Of a DNA stretch of 64,000 nt, positions 18,510 through 27,509 are shown piece by piece. The stretch covers positions 4,092,001 to 4,156,000 of the forward strand of contig OZ220465.1 of NCBI GenBank assembly GCA_965115815.1. The letters are read 5' to 3'. Numbering within the stretch: position 1 is the stretch's first letter; the number at the start of each line of letters is the position of its first letter. The notes beneath the pieces are model-generated. The model was not told where the DNA came from. It searched no databases and saw only the letters and a program-made list of their open reading frames with translations. The position numbers and the translations under genes are program-made. The DNA is from VXPW01 sp965115815. Its GTDB lineage: Bacteria > Pseudomonadota > Alphaproteobacteria > TMED109.

Positions 18510-21113
18510 TCACGCCAGCTCCACGATCTTCAGGCTTTCGATGCCTCGATCGTCGACGATCTTGACCGCTGCGCGGCCGTGCTCGCCGGCATCGAACGGC
18601 AGCGACTCGGTACCGCGATACTTCTCGACCCGATCGGGATCGATCTCGGCCTTCAGGTTTCGGGCCAGTCTGGCCCAGCCGTCCTTGGCTCCCGCCATCG
18701 GAAAGAACACCTGCCGGGGAAACAGGCTGCGTCCGTCGTAATCGGGGTCGAGCATCCACAGCGCCACCTTCTCCGCCCCGCCCGATACCACATGGTCCGT
18801 CTTCATGTCGAAGTAATCGAAGCCCTGAACGGAGACGCGGTAGCGCCCCTGGTCCGGGCCGTCGGCGATCCGCTCGACCGTCACGTCGGGCTGGCCGATC
18901 AGCCAAAAGCTCTCGTTACTCGCCCGCGCCTTCTTGAGGTCCTCGGTCAGGAGATCGGCGTTCATCTGCGCCTTCAGCAGGGTGACCCCCGGCCAGTTCG
19001 TCTCGTCGATGTCCTTGGCAGCTTCGGGATCGAACTGGAACGCGGCAAAGACGACGATCTTCGGCTTCGGGACGAGGGATAACGCTTCCTCCAGCGCTTG
19101 CGCGACCTGGCGCTGCTCCAGCGGCGCATGGTCCGGTCCGAAGGAGACGACGAAGCGGACGGATTCCCGGGCGTCGGCAGCGTCGTCGCCATGGTCTTCG
19201 GGCTTTGTCTCGCCTTCGGCATGAAGCCACCTCGTGGCCGGAAGCGGTTCCAGGCGCACGAAGGACATGCGCTGTCCCGACTTGCCGCGAATGCCGGTCC
19301 TGTACAACTCATCACGCCATTCGCTCTGCTGCACGGTTGCCCCCGAGCGCGCCACGGAGGGGTCCGCCGGAAGAGGGGAGGGGGGGGGGGGAATCGCGCG
19401 CGTGCTATCAGGGGGATTCGACTCCTCGGCATCGCCGAGCGGCCGGACCGCCGGGGCGGGGACCGCCTCCACCGTGAACGGTCCGGTCACGCGTCCCTTG
19501 CTGCAGTCGATCAACGGCTGGTCATGGAGTATCGTTTCGTCGGGCGGCTCGTCATAGCCCAGTGTCCGCGCCGAGACGGTGGCGACGCTCCGGCAGCGGA
19601 ACCCGGAACCGACCCCCTCCCCGGGCCGGGCCAGTTCGTAGTAGTCGAAGTGGGCGGCCATGAGCCGCTGTTTCGCCAGCGTGAGGGCCACGCGGGATGT
19701 GTCGCAGGTGATCCAGCGTCGTCCCCACTGTTCGGCGACATGGGCCGTCGTGCCGCTGCCGCAGGTCGGATCGAACACGAGGTCGCCGGGGTCCGTGGTC
19801 ATCAGGATGGCGCGCTGGATCGCCTTCATCGACGTTTCGACCACGTAGCGCTGATTCTTGGCCGACATCTGCACCGCCCAAATGTTGTTGATGCGGCGGC
19901 CCGGCACCTCGTCTTCATATCGCTTCCAGCGCAGGGAGAACTGCCCCTCCGGAGCATCCAATCGGTTCAAGCTGGCCAACCGGTCGATTCCCTCTCTGGA
20001 GATCGCCCATTGCCTTCTTTCGCCGCAATGGAAAACACGGCCGTCGTAATGATAGGGTTCGGATCGACCAGTCGTGGAGACGCCTTGGGAATCAAGAGCC
20101 ACGCGCTGATAGATTCTCGCGTCTTTCGGCAAATGGTGATCCGGGGCGAAGCATTCTTCCCGGGTCGGCTTCCTGCACCGGCCTCCGGGCAGTTCGACCA
20201 TGACATACGAACTGAAGTATTTGATGATCTCGGCTCGGGTGAGCGGCTCGTAGAGCTGTCGATATTTGGCGGTTTTTCGATCCTTCGCGTACCACAGCAG
20301 ATAGTCGGCGACCTCGGGCAGCGTCGCGGAGGTGCTCCCGCTCGTGGTGGCATAGGTAATGGTGGCGATCCGGTGTTCGGCGCCGAACACCTCGTCCATC
20401 AGCATGCCGGCGCGGTGGACATTCTCGTCGCCGATCTGCACGAAACAGCTTCCGCGTTCGTGCAGGAGTTCCCGGGCCAGCCGCAGGCGGTCCCGCAGGT
20501 AGGTCAGGTAGGAATGGATGCCGAGTTCCCAAGTATCCCGGAACGCGCGAATCGGCTCCGGTTCGGCGGTCAGGTCGTCGTCCCTTTCGGAAACTTCCCT
20601 GCGATGGACGAAAGGCTGGAAGTTCGAGCCGTAGCGAATCCCGTAGGGCGGATCAATGTAGACGGTCTGCACCTGCCCGCCCAGCCCCTCCTTCTCCAGC
20701 AGGCTGTTCATCACCAAGAGACTGTCCCCCGCGATCATCCGGTTGGACCAGTTGTGGCGGTGCCTGTAGAACTCGATGGCCTGCCGAATGGGAGGATTCT
20801 CGCCAGGCGCTTCGAAGAGGGACATTTGTGGTCCGGCGCCGTTCCGCTTGCGCACCGCCTCGATGATGGTGCGGGGATCGATGCGCTCGTGGACATGCAG
20901 GGAGACCGTCGGCACCTCGAACGACGTGTGCTCGGCCTTGCCGGCCCAAGTCAGGCAGGGATCAATGTGCGGGTCGTGGCGGTACGCCTTGACGCCGGTT
21001 TCCGGGTCCGTATCGGGCGTCACGAGACCGACGGGCGGATTGTTGACGCGGTCCTTGCCGGCATGGGCATAGGATTCGATGTTTCGTTTCGATCTGCTCA
21101 CCCGTCGTGCCAT
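18510..21113 (-). CDS. Type III DNA methyltransferase, Mod subunit
   Basis: An 867-residue site-specific DNA methyltransferase. Motif IV TVYIDPPYG is at ~150-158 and motif I LVFDPTCGSGTTAHVAE is near 440. This DPPY-before-SAM-motif order is the beta class expected for type III Mod (N6-adenine). The central RINNIWAV and YVVETSMKAIQRAI segments are typical. The C-terminal ~250 residues follow a proline-rich linker and may pair with Res. A plus-strand run of nine or ten G's (near 19380) reads as this proline tract. The ATG at 21113 was preferred because the preceding residues look non-coding; an upstream start at 21212 is possible. Mod is first in the R-M operon, and the specificity cannot be read from sequence. 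Confidence 0.87.
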   Translation of the reverse strand: MARRVSRSKRNIESYAHAGKDRVNNPPVGLVTPDTDPETGVKAYRHDPHIDPCLTWAGKAEHTSFEVPTVSLHVHERIDPRTIIEAVRKRNGAGPQMSLFEAPGENPPIRQAIEFYRHRHNWSNRMIAGDSLLVMNSLLEKEGLGGQVQTVYIDPPYGIRYGSNFQPFVHRREVSERDDDLTAEPEPIRAFRDTWELGIHSYLTYLRDRLRLARELLHERGSCFVQIGDENVHRAGMLMDEVFGAEHRIATITYATTSGSTSATLPEVADYLLWYAKDRKTAKYRQLYEPLTRAEIIKYFSSYVMVELPGGRCRKPTREECFAPDHHLPKDARIYQRVALDSQGVSTTGRSEPYHYDGRVFHCGERRQWAISREGIDRLASLNRLDAPEGQFSLRWKRYEDEVPGRRINNIWAVQMSAKNQRYVVETSMKAIQRAILMTTDPGDLVFDPTCGSGTTAHVAEQWGRRWITCDTSRVALTLAKQRLMAAHFDYYELARPGEGVGSGFRCRSVATVSARTLGYDEPPDETILHDQPLIDCSKGRVTGPFTVEAVPAPAVRPLGDAEESNPPDSTRAIPPPPSPLPADPSVARSGATVQQSEWRDELYRTGIRGKSGQRMSFVRLEPLPATRWLHAEGETKPEDHGDDAADARESVRFVVSFGPDHAPLEQRQVAQALEEALSLVPKPKIVVFAAFQFDPEAAKDIDETNWPGVTLLKAQMNADLLTEDLKKARASNESFWLIGQPDVTVERIADGPDQGRYRVSVQGFDYFDMKTDHVVSGGAEKVALWMLDPDYDGRSLFPRQVFFPMAGAKDGWARLARNLKAEIDPDRVEKYRGTESLPFDAGEHGRAAVKIVDDRGIESLKIVELA

Positions 21114-21412
21114 TCCCGGTTCCCGGAGGTTGATCCACAGTGTCGTCGGCCTGCAACATCCGACATCCCCATGCACTGCGACATTGAGAAGCGGAAGACC
21201 ATCCGGCACCACACAAGACCGTCCGAAACATCATAGGAACCGATCCAGGGAAATGGAAACCGGCGCCGCAGTCGAGCGGCGGCGATGATCTGCACGTCTG
21301 CCTCCCGCTTCCCGGCCGCGACATGACCGCCCTTCGCAAGCCGCTGCACCGCCTTCCCGGCCCTTCCGCCGACAACAGACCCACGTCGTGGTCCATCACC
21401 GTCCGATCCCTT

Positions 21413-22867
21413 TCAACCAGACACTGTTGAATCCATTTCTTTCAGCATATCGAGTTTCCGCATGGTTCGGTGATGTTCGACGAAGTTGAGAAGGAGTTTG
21501 TATCCCTGCCAGAGTTTCTCGGTTCCCGGCAGGGGTTGGCGTGTTCTGGGAATGAAGCCTGCCAAGCGTGCGACTTCGACGGCGAAGGCTTCGATGGTCG
21601 GTTCGGGATCGGGAGGTCCACGCGGCGTGCGCGGTCGGCCGGTCTTGTGGAGGGCAAGGACCGTGATCTCGTCGCGGTGGACGATGGGACGGGCCGGGGT
21701 GTCGGGCTCGGAGCGCGCGAGACGCTCGACGGTCAGGACGCGGCATGCGGTGAGGGCGTCGAAGGCCAGGCACTTCCTCAGATCGTCGGCCGGATTGAGG
21801 CGCCGGTCCTCGATCCGTGTGCCGACCTTCAGGGCCTTGAAGTACGCTTCGATCCACCCTCGCCTCTCGTAGAAGGAGACGGTCTTGAGAGCAGCGGCTG
21901 CGGTGCCGTCGCCTTCGGTGGTGAGCAGCATCCCGTCGAGAGGATCGCGGTCGGCGGGCGGGTCGGGTTCCGTGACTCGCACGGCCATCCTGGAGAGCGG
22001 CGGCGTTCCCCGGGGCTTCGGGTCCGGCGGAGCAAGGTCGACCCTTGCCGCGCGGACTTCGAGGCGCACGCCCGTGCGCTCCTTGCGGCGACGCGGCCCT
22101 CCGCAGGCTTCGATGTCGATCCTCTTCGTGGCGATGCACGGCTCATCGGCCATGGAGTCCCAAAGGTCCCGGCATGCGCCCGTTGCGGTGATCACGCGGC
22201 GCCGTGTCGAGCGCCGGACGCGCACCAGCAGACCGGCCTCGTGCACGGTGCTCCGGGCCAGCAGGTCCCAGATGTCGCCTTCACGGTCACCGATCACCAG
22301 CACCCTTGTCGAAGGACCGGCAGCGGCCCGTTCCACGGCCTTGTCGTATCCGTCGAGCCAGCGCCGGCTCTCCTGGTCGTCTACCTCGTCCTTCTTCGGA
22401 TCCGGCTCGAGACGGAAGTTGGCGTCGAGATGGAACCGTCCGAGGGATGAGCCGCCTTCGCTGAAGGCAACCCCGACATGGGCCGCCATGCCCGGGGGGC
22501 CCGAGCCGCCGCCGCCGATGTCGACAAGACCCTCGGTCGCCTTCAAGCCACGATCATTCAAGAATGTCGTGTCCTGGATGGCAAGGATCCGGCGCTGCGC
22601 ACGGCAGCGTTCCACCCTCGCTTCCTGATGCCCCTCGAGGATAGGGTCCATCGTCACCCTCGGATTCGACCACAGGCGGTAGGCCGCCTTCTGCTCCGCC
22701 TCGCCGGGAAAGATCGTCGGCAGGATCGCTCCGGGACGATCGTTCCACGCCCGGCCCATGGTGACCAAGCGCTCGCGGATGCGCACGTCACTGTGGCGGC
22801 TGCGGGCGTACTCCCGCATCGCCCAATCGGTCCGGTCATCACCGACTAGGGGCGCCGCCTGGCCCAA
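21413..22867 (-). CDS. IS4-family (Tn5-like) transposase domain
   Basis: A 484-residue frame that reads as a Tn5-type DDE transposase. The N-terminal DNA-binding segment (RIRERLVTMGRAWNDRPGA, then FPGEAEQKAAYRLWSNPRV) is followed by the catalytic strands ILAIQDTTFLN (first Asp), VLVIGDREGDIWDL (second Asp) and WIEAYFKALKVGTRIEDR (Glu). The Tn5-like tail PGTEKLWQGYKLLLNF is near the C-terminus. The start at 22867 would be TTG and overlaps the end of the DUF4338 frame by 22 bp in another frame. DUF4338 and transposase domains were therefore probably one protein, split by a frameshift near 22.85 kb, or are translationally coupled. Confidence 0.75.
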   Translation of the reverse strand: MGQAAPLVGDDRTDWAMREYARSRHSDVRIRERLVTMGRAWNDRPGAILPTIFPGEAEQKAAYRLWSNPRVTMDPILEGHQEARVERCRAQRRILAIQDTTFLNDRGLKATEGLVDIGGGGSGPPGMAAHVGVAFSEGGSSLGRFHLDANFRLEPDPKKDEVDDQESRRWLDGYDKAVERAAAGPSTRVLVIGDREGDIWDLLARSTVHEAGLLVRVRRSTRRRVITATGACRDLWDSMADEPCIATKRIDIEACGGPRRRKERTGVRLEVRAARVDLAPPDPKPRGTPPLSRMAVRVTEPDPPADRDPLDGMLLTTEGDGTAAAALKTVSFYERRGWIEAYFKALKVGTRIEDRRLNPADDLRKCLAFDALTACRVLTVERLARSEPDTPARPIVHRDEITVLALHKTGRPRTPRGPPDPEPTIEAFAVEVARLAGFIPRTRQPLPGTEKLWQGYKLLLNFVEHHRTMRKLDMLKEMDSTVSG

Positions 22868-23555
22868 GACACGCTCGGGCCCGGGGCCCCGGGAGGTCGA
22901 CCCGAGGTCGTCTCCTCACAGCGCTCCCAGCCGGCCGCCCGGTAGCTCACGCCGCTGTGCTCGGGACCCACATACGTGTACGCCAGAACCGGCCTCACCC
23001 CGTACTTCTCGTGCCCGTCCGCGGCCAGACGCCGGCAGGCACAGGCCAAGGCATGGGAGGCTAACTCCTTCAGAGCCTGTACGGAAACTATTGAGCGGTC
23101 CCGATTCTGGCCGCTCGTGCAAAGTATCGGCGTCGGAGAGACCGCTTCGAAAGCAATCTGACAGATGTGGAATGGGCTTGTCTGATCCCGATGTACTCTC
23201 CAGCCACATCGCAGATACCAGAATCGGGGCCGCTCCATAGTTTCCGCACAGGCTCTCACATGTACCGACGGAAGAATCAGAAAGCGATCGTGGTTGACGA
23301 TCTCGCCGAGGTGGGCGACACGGGCTCCTTGGGACCAACCGATGAAGTCGTCGCGCGCCTTCTGGTGCCAACTCGCCGCACCGAACACCAGGCCGCCGAG
23401 GCGACCGTGGCGCGACGAGGTGATCCAGTAGCTCACACGGGCCCCGGGTGCACACGCCTCGCCTTCGGGATGCCAAGTCGCCATCATCGAACGGGCCAAG
23501 CGCTTGTCCTCGCCCGCGCCGACCGGCTCCACGGTGACCTCTCCAAGGTCCTCTA
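22846..23555 (-). pseudogene. DUF4338 (DruA-related) domain, middle and C-terminal part
   Basis: The minus strand reads PGARVSYWITSSRHGRLGGL, FGAASWHQKARDDFIGW, IVNHDRFLILPSV, then YGVRPVLAYTYV and YRAAGWERCEETTSGRPPG, the core of DUF4338, the family that contains Druantia DruA and transposon-associated proteins. The 183-bp MITE plus its TCA duplication adds 186 nt (62 codons) in frame between LPSVHV and KELASHAL. At 23555 the gene is cut by the IS630 element; its beginning is at 30547-30830. Removing the insertions and one TA joins TL with EDLGEVTVEPV in frame. Confidence 0.7.
23070..23258. repeat. 183-bp MITE derived from the IS5-like element
   Basis: 23073-23255 is bounded by ~35-bp inverted repeats (GAGCCTGTACGGAAACTATT on the left, inverted GAGCCTGTGCGGAAACTATG on the right) that match the right end of the IS5-like elements at 10604 and 13149. 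It is flanked by the 3-bp duplication TCA (23070-23072 and 23256-23258), so the IS5-like transposase probably mobilised it. No gene inside. It interrupts DUF4338 without shifting the frame. Confidence 0.8.
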
Positions 23556-23566
23556 GTAGTACGGAA

Positions 23567-24678
23567 TCATTGGATTGATGGGTATAGAGACTTCAGTTTC
23601 ACCCGGGCGTCTGCCGTCGTGAACCGCCAGTCGACGGTGCCGCCGGCCGCGTTGCGGCGCTTGACCCACGCCGCGGTCTCCCGCAGCAGGGTGGCGCGAT
23701 CAAGAATGCGTCGTCGAAGACACGGTCGCGACAACGCGCCGATTTCGATCTCGGCCATGTTGAGCCAGCTTCCGTGCTTCGGCGGGTACCGAAACTCGAA
23801 CCGCTTTCGCACCCGCATGGCCTCCCGGGGTGCAAAGGCCTCATACAACGATGCGGGGCTGTGCGTGTTCCGGTGGTCCATGACCAGTACAATCTTCTTT
23901 CCGGGGATAGGATCGTCCGCGAGTTCCCGGATGAACTGCGCCCAGTCCCGCGCCGTGCGGCGATCGGTGACTTTCACCGTACGCCAGTTTTCATTGGGCG
24001 CGAACGCCAGGAAGAGATTGGCCGTACCGTTTCGCTCGTATTCGTAGTCGACGATTTCCGGCTGCCCGGGCCGCACGGGGCGGGGAAGGCGGGTTTCCTT
24101 CGTCTGCTGCCGACGGGTCTCATCCATGCAAACCAGAACCTCGTCTTCGGCAAAATCCCGCTGATACGTGTCCAGCACCTCCTCCATCGCCGCCACGAAC
24201 GGCGCGTTGCGGCTCGGGGGCATGCACCAGTACTGCTTCAACCAAGGCTTGATCTCCTTTTTTCCAGAGTCTTCCGTACCGTTTCTTTCGAGATGCTCTC
24301 GACGATCTCCATCTCCATCCGACGACCGGCCAGCAGCTTCAGCGTCCAGCGAACACAACCTTCAGGCGGGGAAGAACAGGCCAGAGCCACCCGCTTCGCC
24401 TCCTTCGCCCCGTCCAGGAGTTTCGGTCGGCGGTTCTCCTGCTCCCGGCGGCGGAGAGAGGCCTCCAAACCCTCCAGAACACAACGCTTGCGCAGGCGTT
24501 CGACCGTCGAAGCGCCGATGCCCAGGCCGCGCGCGAGGTCCACATCCCGGAGTTTGCCGCCGTCGCGCCCCTCGTCTGCCATCAGCAGAATCTGCGCCCG
24601 ACGACGACGCCAGGCGGCTCCGGTACCGTCGACGATCGCCTGGAGTTCCCGGCGCTCCGACGCCGAAAGGCGCACTCG
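23567..24678 (-). pseudogene. IS630-family transposase, two frames plus intron interruption
   Basis: The N-terminal helix-turn-helix part (24238-24678) reads VRLSASERRELQAIVDGTG, DVDLARGLGIGASTVERLRKR and SKETVRKTL. The DDE part (to 23567) reads KPWLKQYWCMPP, VLVCMDETRRQQ (first Asp), KIVLVMDHRNTHSP (second Asp) and HGSWLNMAEIEIGALSRPCL (Glu). The two parts join through a -1 shift at the run GGAAAAAAGG (about 24252-24261), a plausible programmed frameshift site as in some IS630 elements. The first codons are separated from the rest by the introns at 24679-30262: on the far side the frame reads ILANPQGRKLD and would continue RVRLSASE after splicing. Confidence 0.75.
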
Positions 24679-24717
24679 AGCCGGGTAGGAGGGGTCGTTG
24701 CCGAGCCCCTCCCCCCA

Positions 24718-26635
24718 GTTACGGTAGGAATGCGCATTGCTGCGCACCCCCCGCACAGATCCGGACATGGACGTTAATCCATCCGGCTCCTACCTCGAGT
24801 GCTTGACGGCAAACCGCTGGTCCGGCCATGGGTGGCGGATGGTTGCGCGCGGCCAAAGAATTTTGGTCATGCGCTCCAGCCGCTTCCAGTCGAAACGGTG
24901 GCGCTGGGAGCGGCGGCGTATCGCCCGCATCCATAGGCGTTGCAGCCTTTGGCGGAACGTGCGCAGCCACCGGGTCGCTCCCGGGACGGCGTAGTAGTTG
25001 AGCCAGCCTTGACAGACCCGCCCTAGCCACGTGCCGACCTCCCATAGGTCGTAGTGCCATCGTTTGCGAAGCACCACCCCGATGCGCGTCAAGGTCCTTG
25101 TGACCCGTTTTGCGATCGGCTTGCGCCCAAGCCTGAAGTGTCCGGCCCGGGTCTTCGTGCAGAAGTGCCTGAAGCCCAAGAAGTCGAACGTCTCCGGCTT
25201 GCCCGCCCCGCGCTTCCGGCGGTTCGCCGTGGCGAACCGGCCGAACTCGACCAGACGGGTTTTGTCCGGATGGAGGCCGAGCCCAAAGCGCTCCAGCCTC
25301 TCCCGAACGTCGCGAAGGTATTGCTCCGCATCCCGCTTGTACTGAAACCCGACCACGATATCGTCCGCATAGCGGACCATGATCGCTTGACCGCCCGGAA
25401 CCTTCGGACGCCATGCCTTGTGAAACCACAGATCCAACACGTAGTGCAGGAACACGTTCGCCAGGCAGGGGCTGACAATCGCACCCTGCGGCGAACCCAC
25501 CCCGGTGTCGCTCCATGATCCGTCGGTCATGACGCCAGCGTTCAGCCATTTGTGGATCAGACGGATCACCCGCCTGTCGCCAATGCGGTGCTCCAGGAAC
25601 TTGATCAGCCAATCCCTCGGGATGGTGTCGAAGAATGCCCGGATATCTGCATCGACAATCCAGTTGACCTTGCGCCGCTCGATCCCGAACGCCAGGGCGT
25701 CGAGAGCGTCATGCGCCCCTCGGCCCGGTCGGAACCCGTAGCTGAAGCCCAGGAACTCCACCTCAAAGATCGGTGTCAGGATCACATCCACAACTGCCTT
25801 CTGGACGATCTTGTCCTCCAGTGCAGCAATCCCGAGCGGTCGTGTCCCGCCGTCCGGCTTGGGTATCTCAACCCGCCGAACCGGCGACGCCCGGTACGCT
25901 CCTCCACGGTGCAGGCGCGAGTGCAAGTCGAGCAAACGCTCGTCCAGATCTTCGCCATAGGCCTCCCACGTCACGCCGTCGACTCCGGCCGCGGCTTCCT
26001 TCTTCAGGCCGAGCCAGGCCGACCGGAGCACCTCCGGCGTGATGTGGTGAAAGAGTGCAGTAAGACGCTCCTTCGGGTTCCTCTCTACAGCTTTCCGTAT
26101 CCGGTCCGCCGCCTGTGGCACGCGTGCCCGACCCTGCGTTCGGCGCGTGCTTTGGCGTCCCGAATTCCCCTTGGTTGGGGCCCTTTCCTCCAGCAACTCC
26201 GCAGGAGCTGACGCTCCCTTGTTCGCCGCCTTCCCAGGTCGTACGGCCCCATCCGACTTCTTCAAACCGTTCGTCATAGGCTTCGGGTTTCTCCTTCCCT
26301 ACGCGGTCCCGCCACGATCGGCGGGACAGCTTGAAGATCTCCCAGGGTCCCAACAGAAGACGTACGGACGTGTATGGGTTCTCTGACACCGCGGGGCTCG
26401 CCGGCATCTCACCAAATCGATGCCTGCGATGTTGCCTTCGGCCGATCTGAAAACCTCGGCACCCCGGATCATCGTATTTTCGGTGCTCATTAGCCCCACC
26501 CATCCGCGCCGCTACCGACGCTTCGCCTGCCCCCTCGCGGGAACCGACGCACGGCTCGCGGAGAAACGCGGTTTGGTTACTCCTTCGTTCCAGGGGACTC
26601 TCACCCCCTGTCTTCTGCCAGTTCGCCTGGCACAC
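24718..26635 (-). mobile_element. Inner group II intron, copy A (1918 bp)
   Basis: It starts GTGTGCCAGGCGAACTGGC (consensus GUGYG) and ends ACCGTAAC, with the likely branch-point A 8 nt from the 3' end. D5 (24756-24789) begins GAGCCGGATG, with the AGC catalytic triad, and ends TCCGGATCTG; a D6 hairpin (TGCGCAGCAATGCGCA) follows. The RT gene stop codon directly abuts D5. The intron sits precisely at the D5/D6 junction of the outer intron. Confidence 0.75.
24790..26277 (-). CDS. ltrA: Group II intron reverse transcriptase/maturase, copy A
   Basis: A 495-residue intron-encoded protein that helps its intron splice and retrotranspose. RT blocks are in order: GVDGVTWEAYGEDLDERL, YRASPVRRVEIPKPDGG, FGYGFRPGRG-like SYGFRPGRGAHDAL, VDADIRAFFDTIPRDWL, GSPQGAIVSPCLANVFL, and the catalytic MVRYADDIVVGF. 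The C-terminal maturase (GIIM) part reads WEVGTWLGRVCQGWLNYY. No HNH endonuclease domain follows. Its TAG is immediately followed by D5 of the intron RNA. The copy at 27582 differs at only two or so residues (Gln/His and Leu/Arg), showing a recent duplication. Confidence 0.92.
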   Translation of the reverse strand: MTNGLKKSDGAVRPGKAANKGASAPAELLEERAPTKGNSGRQSTRRTQGRARVPQAADRIRKAVERNPKERLTALFHHITPEVLRSAWLGLKKEAAAGVDGVTWEAYGEDLDERLLDLHSRLHRGGAYRASPVRRVEIPKPDGGTRPLGIAALEDKIVQKAVVDVILTPIFEVEFLGFSYGFRPGRGAHDALDALAFGIERRKVNWIVDADIRAFFDTIPRDWLIKFLEHRIGDRRVIRLIHKWLNAGVMTDGSWSDTGVGSPQGAIVSPCLANVFLHYVLDLWFHKAWRPKVPGGQAIMVRYADDIVVGFQYKRDAEQYLRDVRERLERFGLGLHPDKTRLVEFGRFATANRRKRGAGKPETFDFLGFRHFCTKTRAGHFRLGRKPIAKRVTRTLTRIGVVLRKRWHYDLWEVGTWLGRVCQGWLNYYAVPGATRWLRTFRQRLQRLWMRAIRRRSQRHRFDWKRLERMTKILWPRATIRHPWPDQRFAVKHSR

Positions 26636-26671
26636 CAGATCCGGACGTGCCCGCATTAGGGCATCCGGTTC
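26636..26671 (-). other. Domain V of the outer group II intron, copy A
   Basis: The minus strand reads GAACCGGATGCCC, an apical TAAT loop and GGGCACGTCCGGATCTG, a D5-like hairpin closely related to that of the inner intron. The inner intron begins at the next base. The outer RT relic's TAA lies 1-2 bp upstream. The equivalent in unit B is at 29428-29463. Confidence 0.6.
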
Positions 26672-26672
26672 C

Positions 26673-27011
26673 TTACAGGACAGGTTCGCTCAAGCGGTCC
26701 CGTATCCGTGCATGATCTTGGCCGTCGGCATGCCGGGCATCCTTCTCCAGGACGCCCGCCCGCAGCCATGGGTTGATCCTGCGACGGATGACACCGTCCT
26801 TGATCCACAGGTCCAGAAAGGCACGGAGTTCCCGATGCGGGATGCTGTCGAAATCCTTCGACACCTCCGCATCGACCACCCCGCGCTTCTTCTTCGCCTG
26901 CGCGGCGATCCACTGTCGTTCCGTGGACGGGTTGGAAGCTCTCAGTGTCTCTTCCACCGTTTCCCTCCAGTGGTTCTGTTCCTGCAGCACGCCCCTTCCC
27001 TCCAGCGGCAC
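26673..27011 (-). pseudogene. Reverse transcriptase relic of the outer intron, copy A
   Basis: A frame of up to 112 residues containing VVDAEVSKDFDSIPHRELRA and RRINPWLRAGVLE, which matches RT blocks around the first catalytic Asp. The YADD block, thumb and maturase domain are absent; after AGVLE the frame runs into a short unrelated tail and stops just before outer D5. The outer intron thus lost most of its protein gene but kept both RNA ends, so any mobility would need a reverse transcriptase in trans, perhaps that of the inner intron. Confidence 0.6.
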
Positions 27012-27509
27012 CCGGTGGACCCGGTTCCCCGCCTTCGCCGGTACTATGAGCGAGCTACGACTTCCGGTTTCCGTCTGGCCTTCGGCTCATGGGTTTCGCC
27101 AGCCGGCTCCGCAGGCTCGACCTGCGGGCAGAAACAGGATCTCCCAGGTTCCCTGGCAAGCCATCCCGCGGCTTTGCGTCGTTCTCTGACCCCGGACGGT
27201 CCATTGCGCCTTGCCCATGCATGCGGCACTCCGGTACGGCCCCCACTGCTCGAAAGATGAAGGCACCGACATTGAGGATTACGAGGCTCCATAGCGACGC
27301 TTCGCCGCCCGCTGTGTACGCTTCACGACGTGCGTTACCGCACGCCATGCCACACTCGCTCCCGGCTGGCGGGCTCACCTTTGCCGGGCGGGGGTCGAAC
27401 CCGCAGGCTTGCGACGAAAGGTTTCAACCTACGTCATGGTTTCCCCCTCTCCAGGGCTTGGCCTGGCGCAAGCCGGGTAGGAGGGGTCGTTGCCGAGCCC
27501 CTCCCCCCA

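Larger units (their letters stand above)
24679..27470 (-). mobile_element. Twintron unit A (outer plus inner group II intron, 2792 bp)
   Basis: On the minus strand the outer intron begins TGCGCCAGGCC (5' end at 27470 or one base either side) and ends in a D6-like hairpin whose likely branch A lies 8 nt from the end (ACCCGGCT at 24679). Inside, an inner intron (26635 to 24718) separates outer D5 (GGATCTG) from outer D6 (TGGGGGG). Without the inner intron the outer one is only 874 bp and keeps the 5' RNA region, a shrunken RT relic, D5 and D6. Unit B follows with no spacer. Confidence 0.75.

Noticed and set aside
16074..19082. Long plus-strand open frame opposite res and mod
   Set aside because: Composition is Arg/His/Pro-rich without motifs, and the opposite strand encodes complete R-M subunits.
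19378..19392. Poly-G tract in mod as a phase-variation switch
   Set aside because: A run of about nine or ten G's encodes part of a proline linker. Phase-variable mod genes do use such tracts, but the frame here is intact and no variant evidence is available from one sequence.
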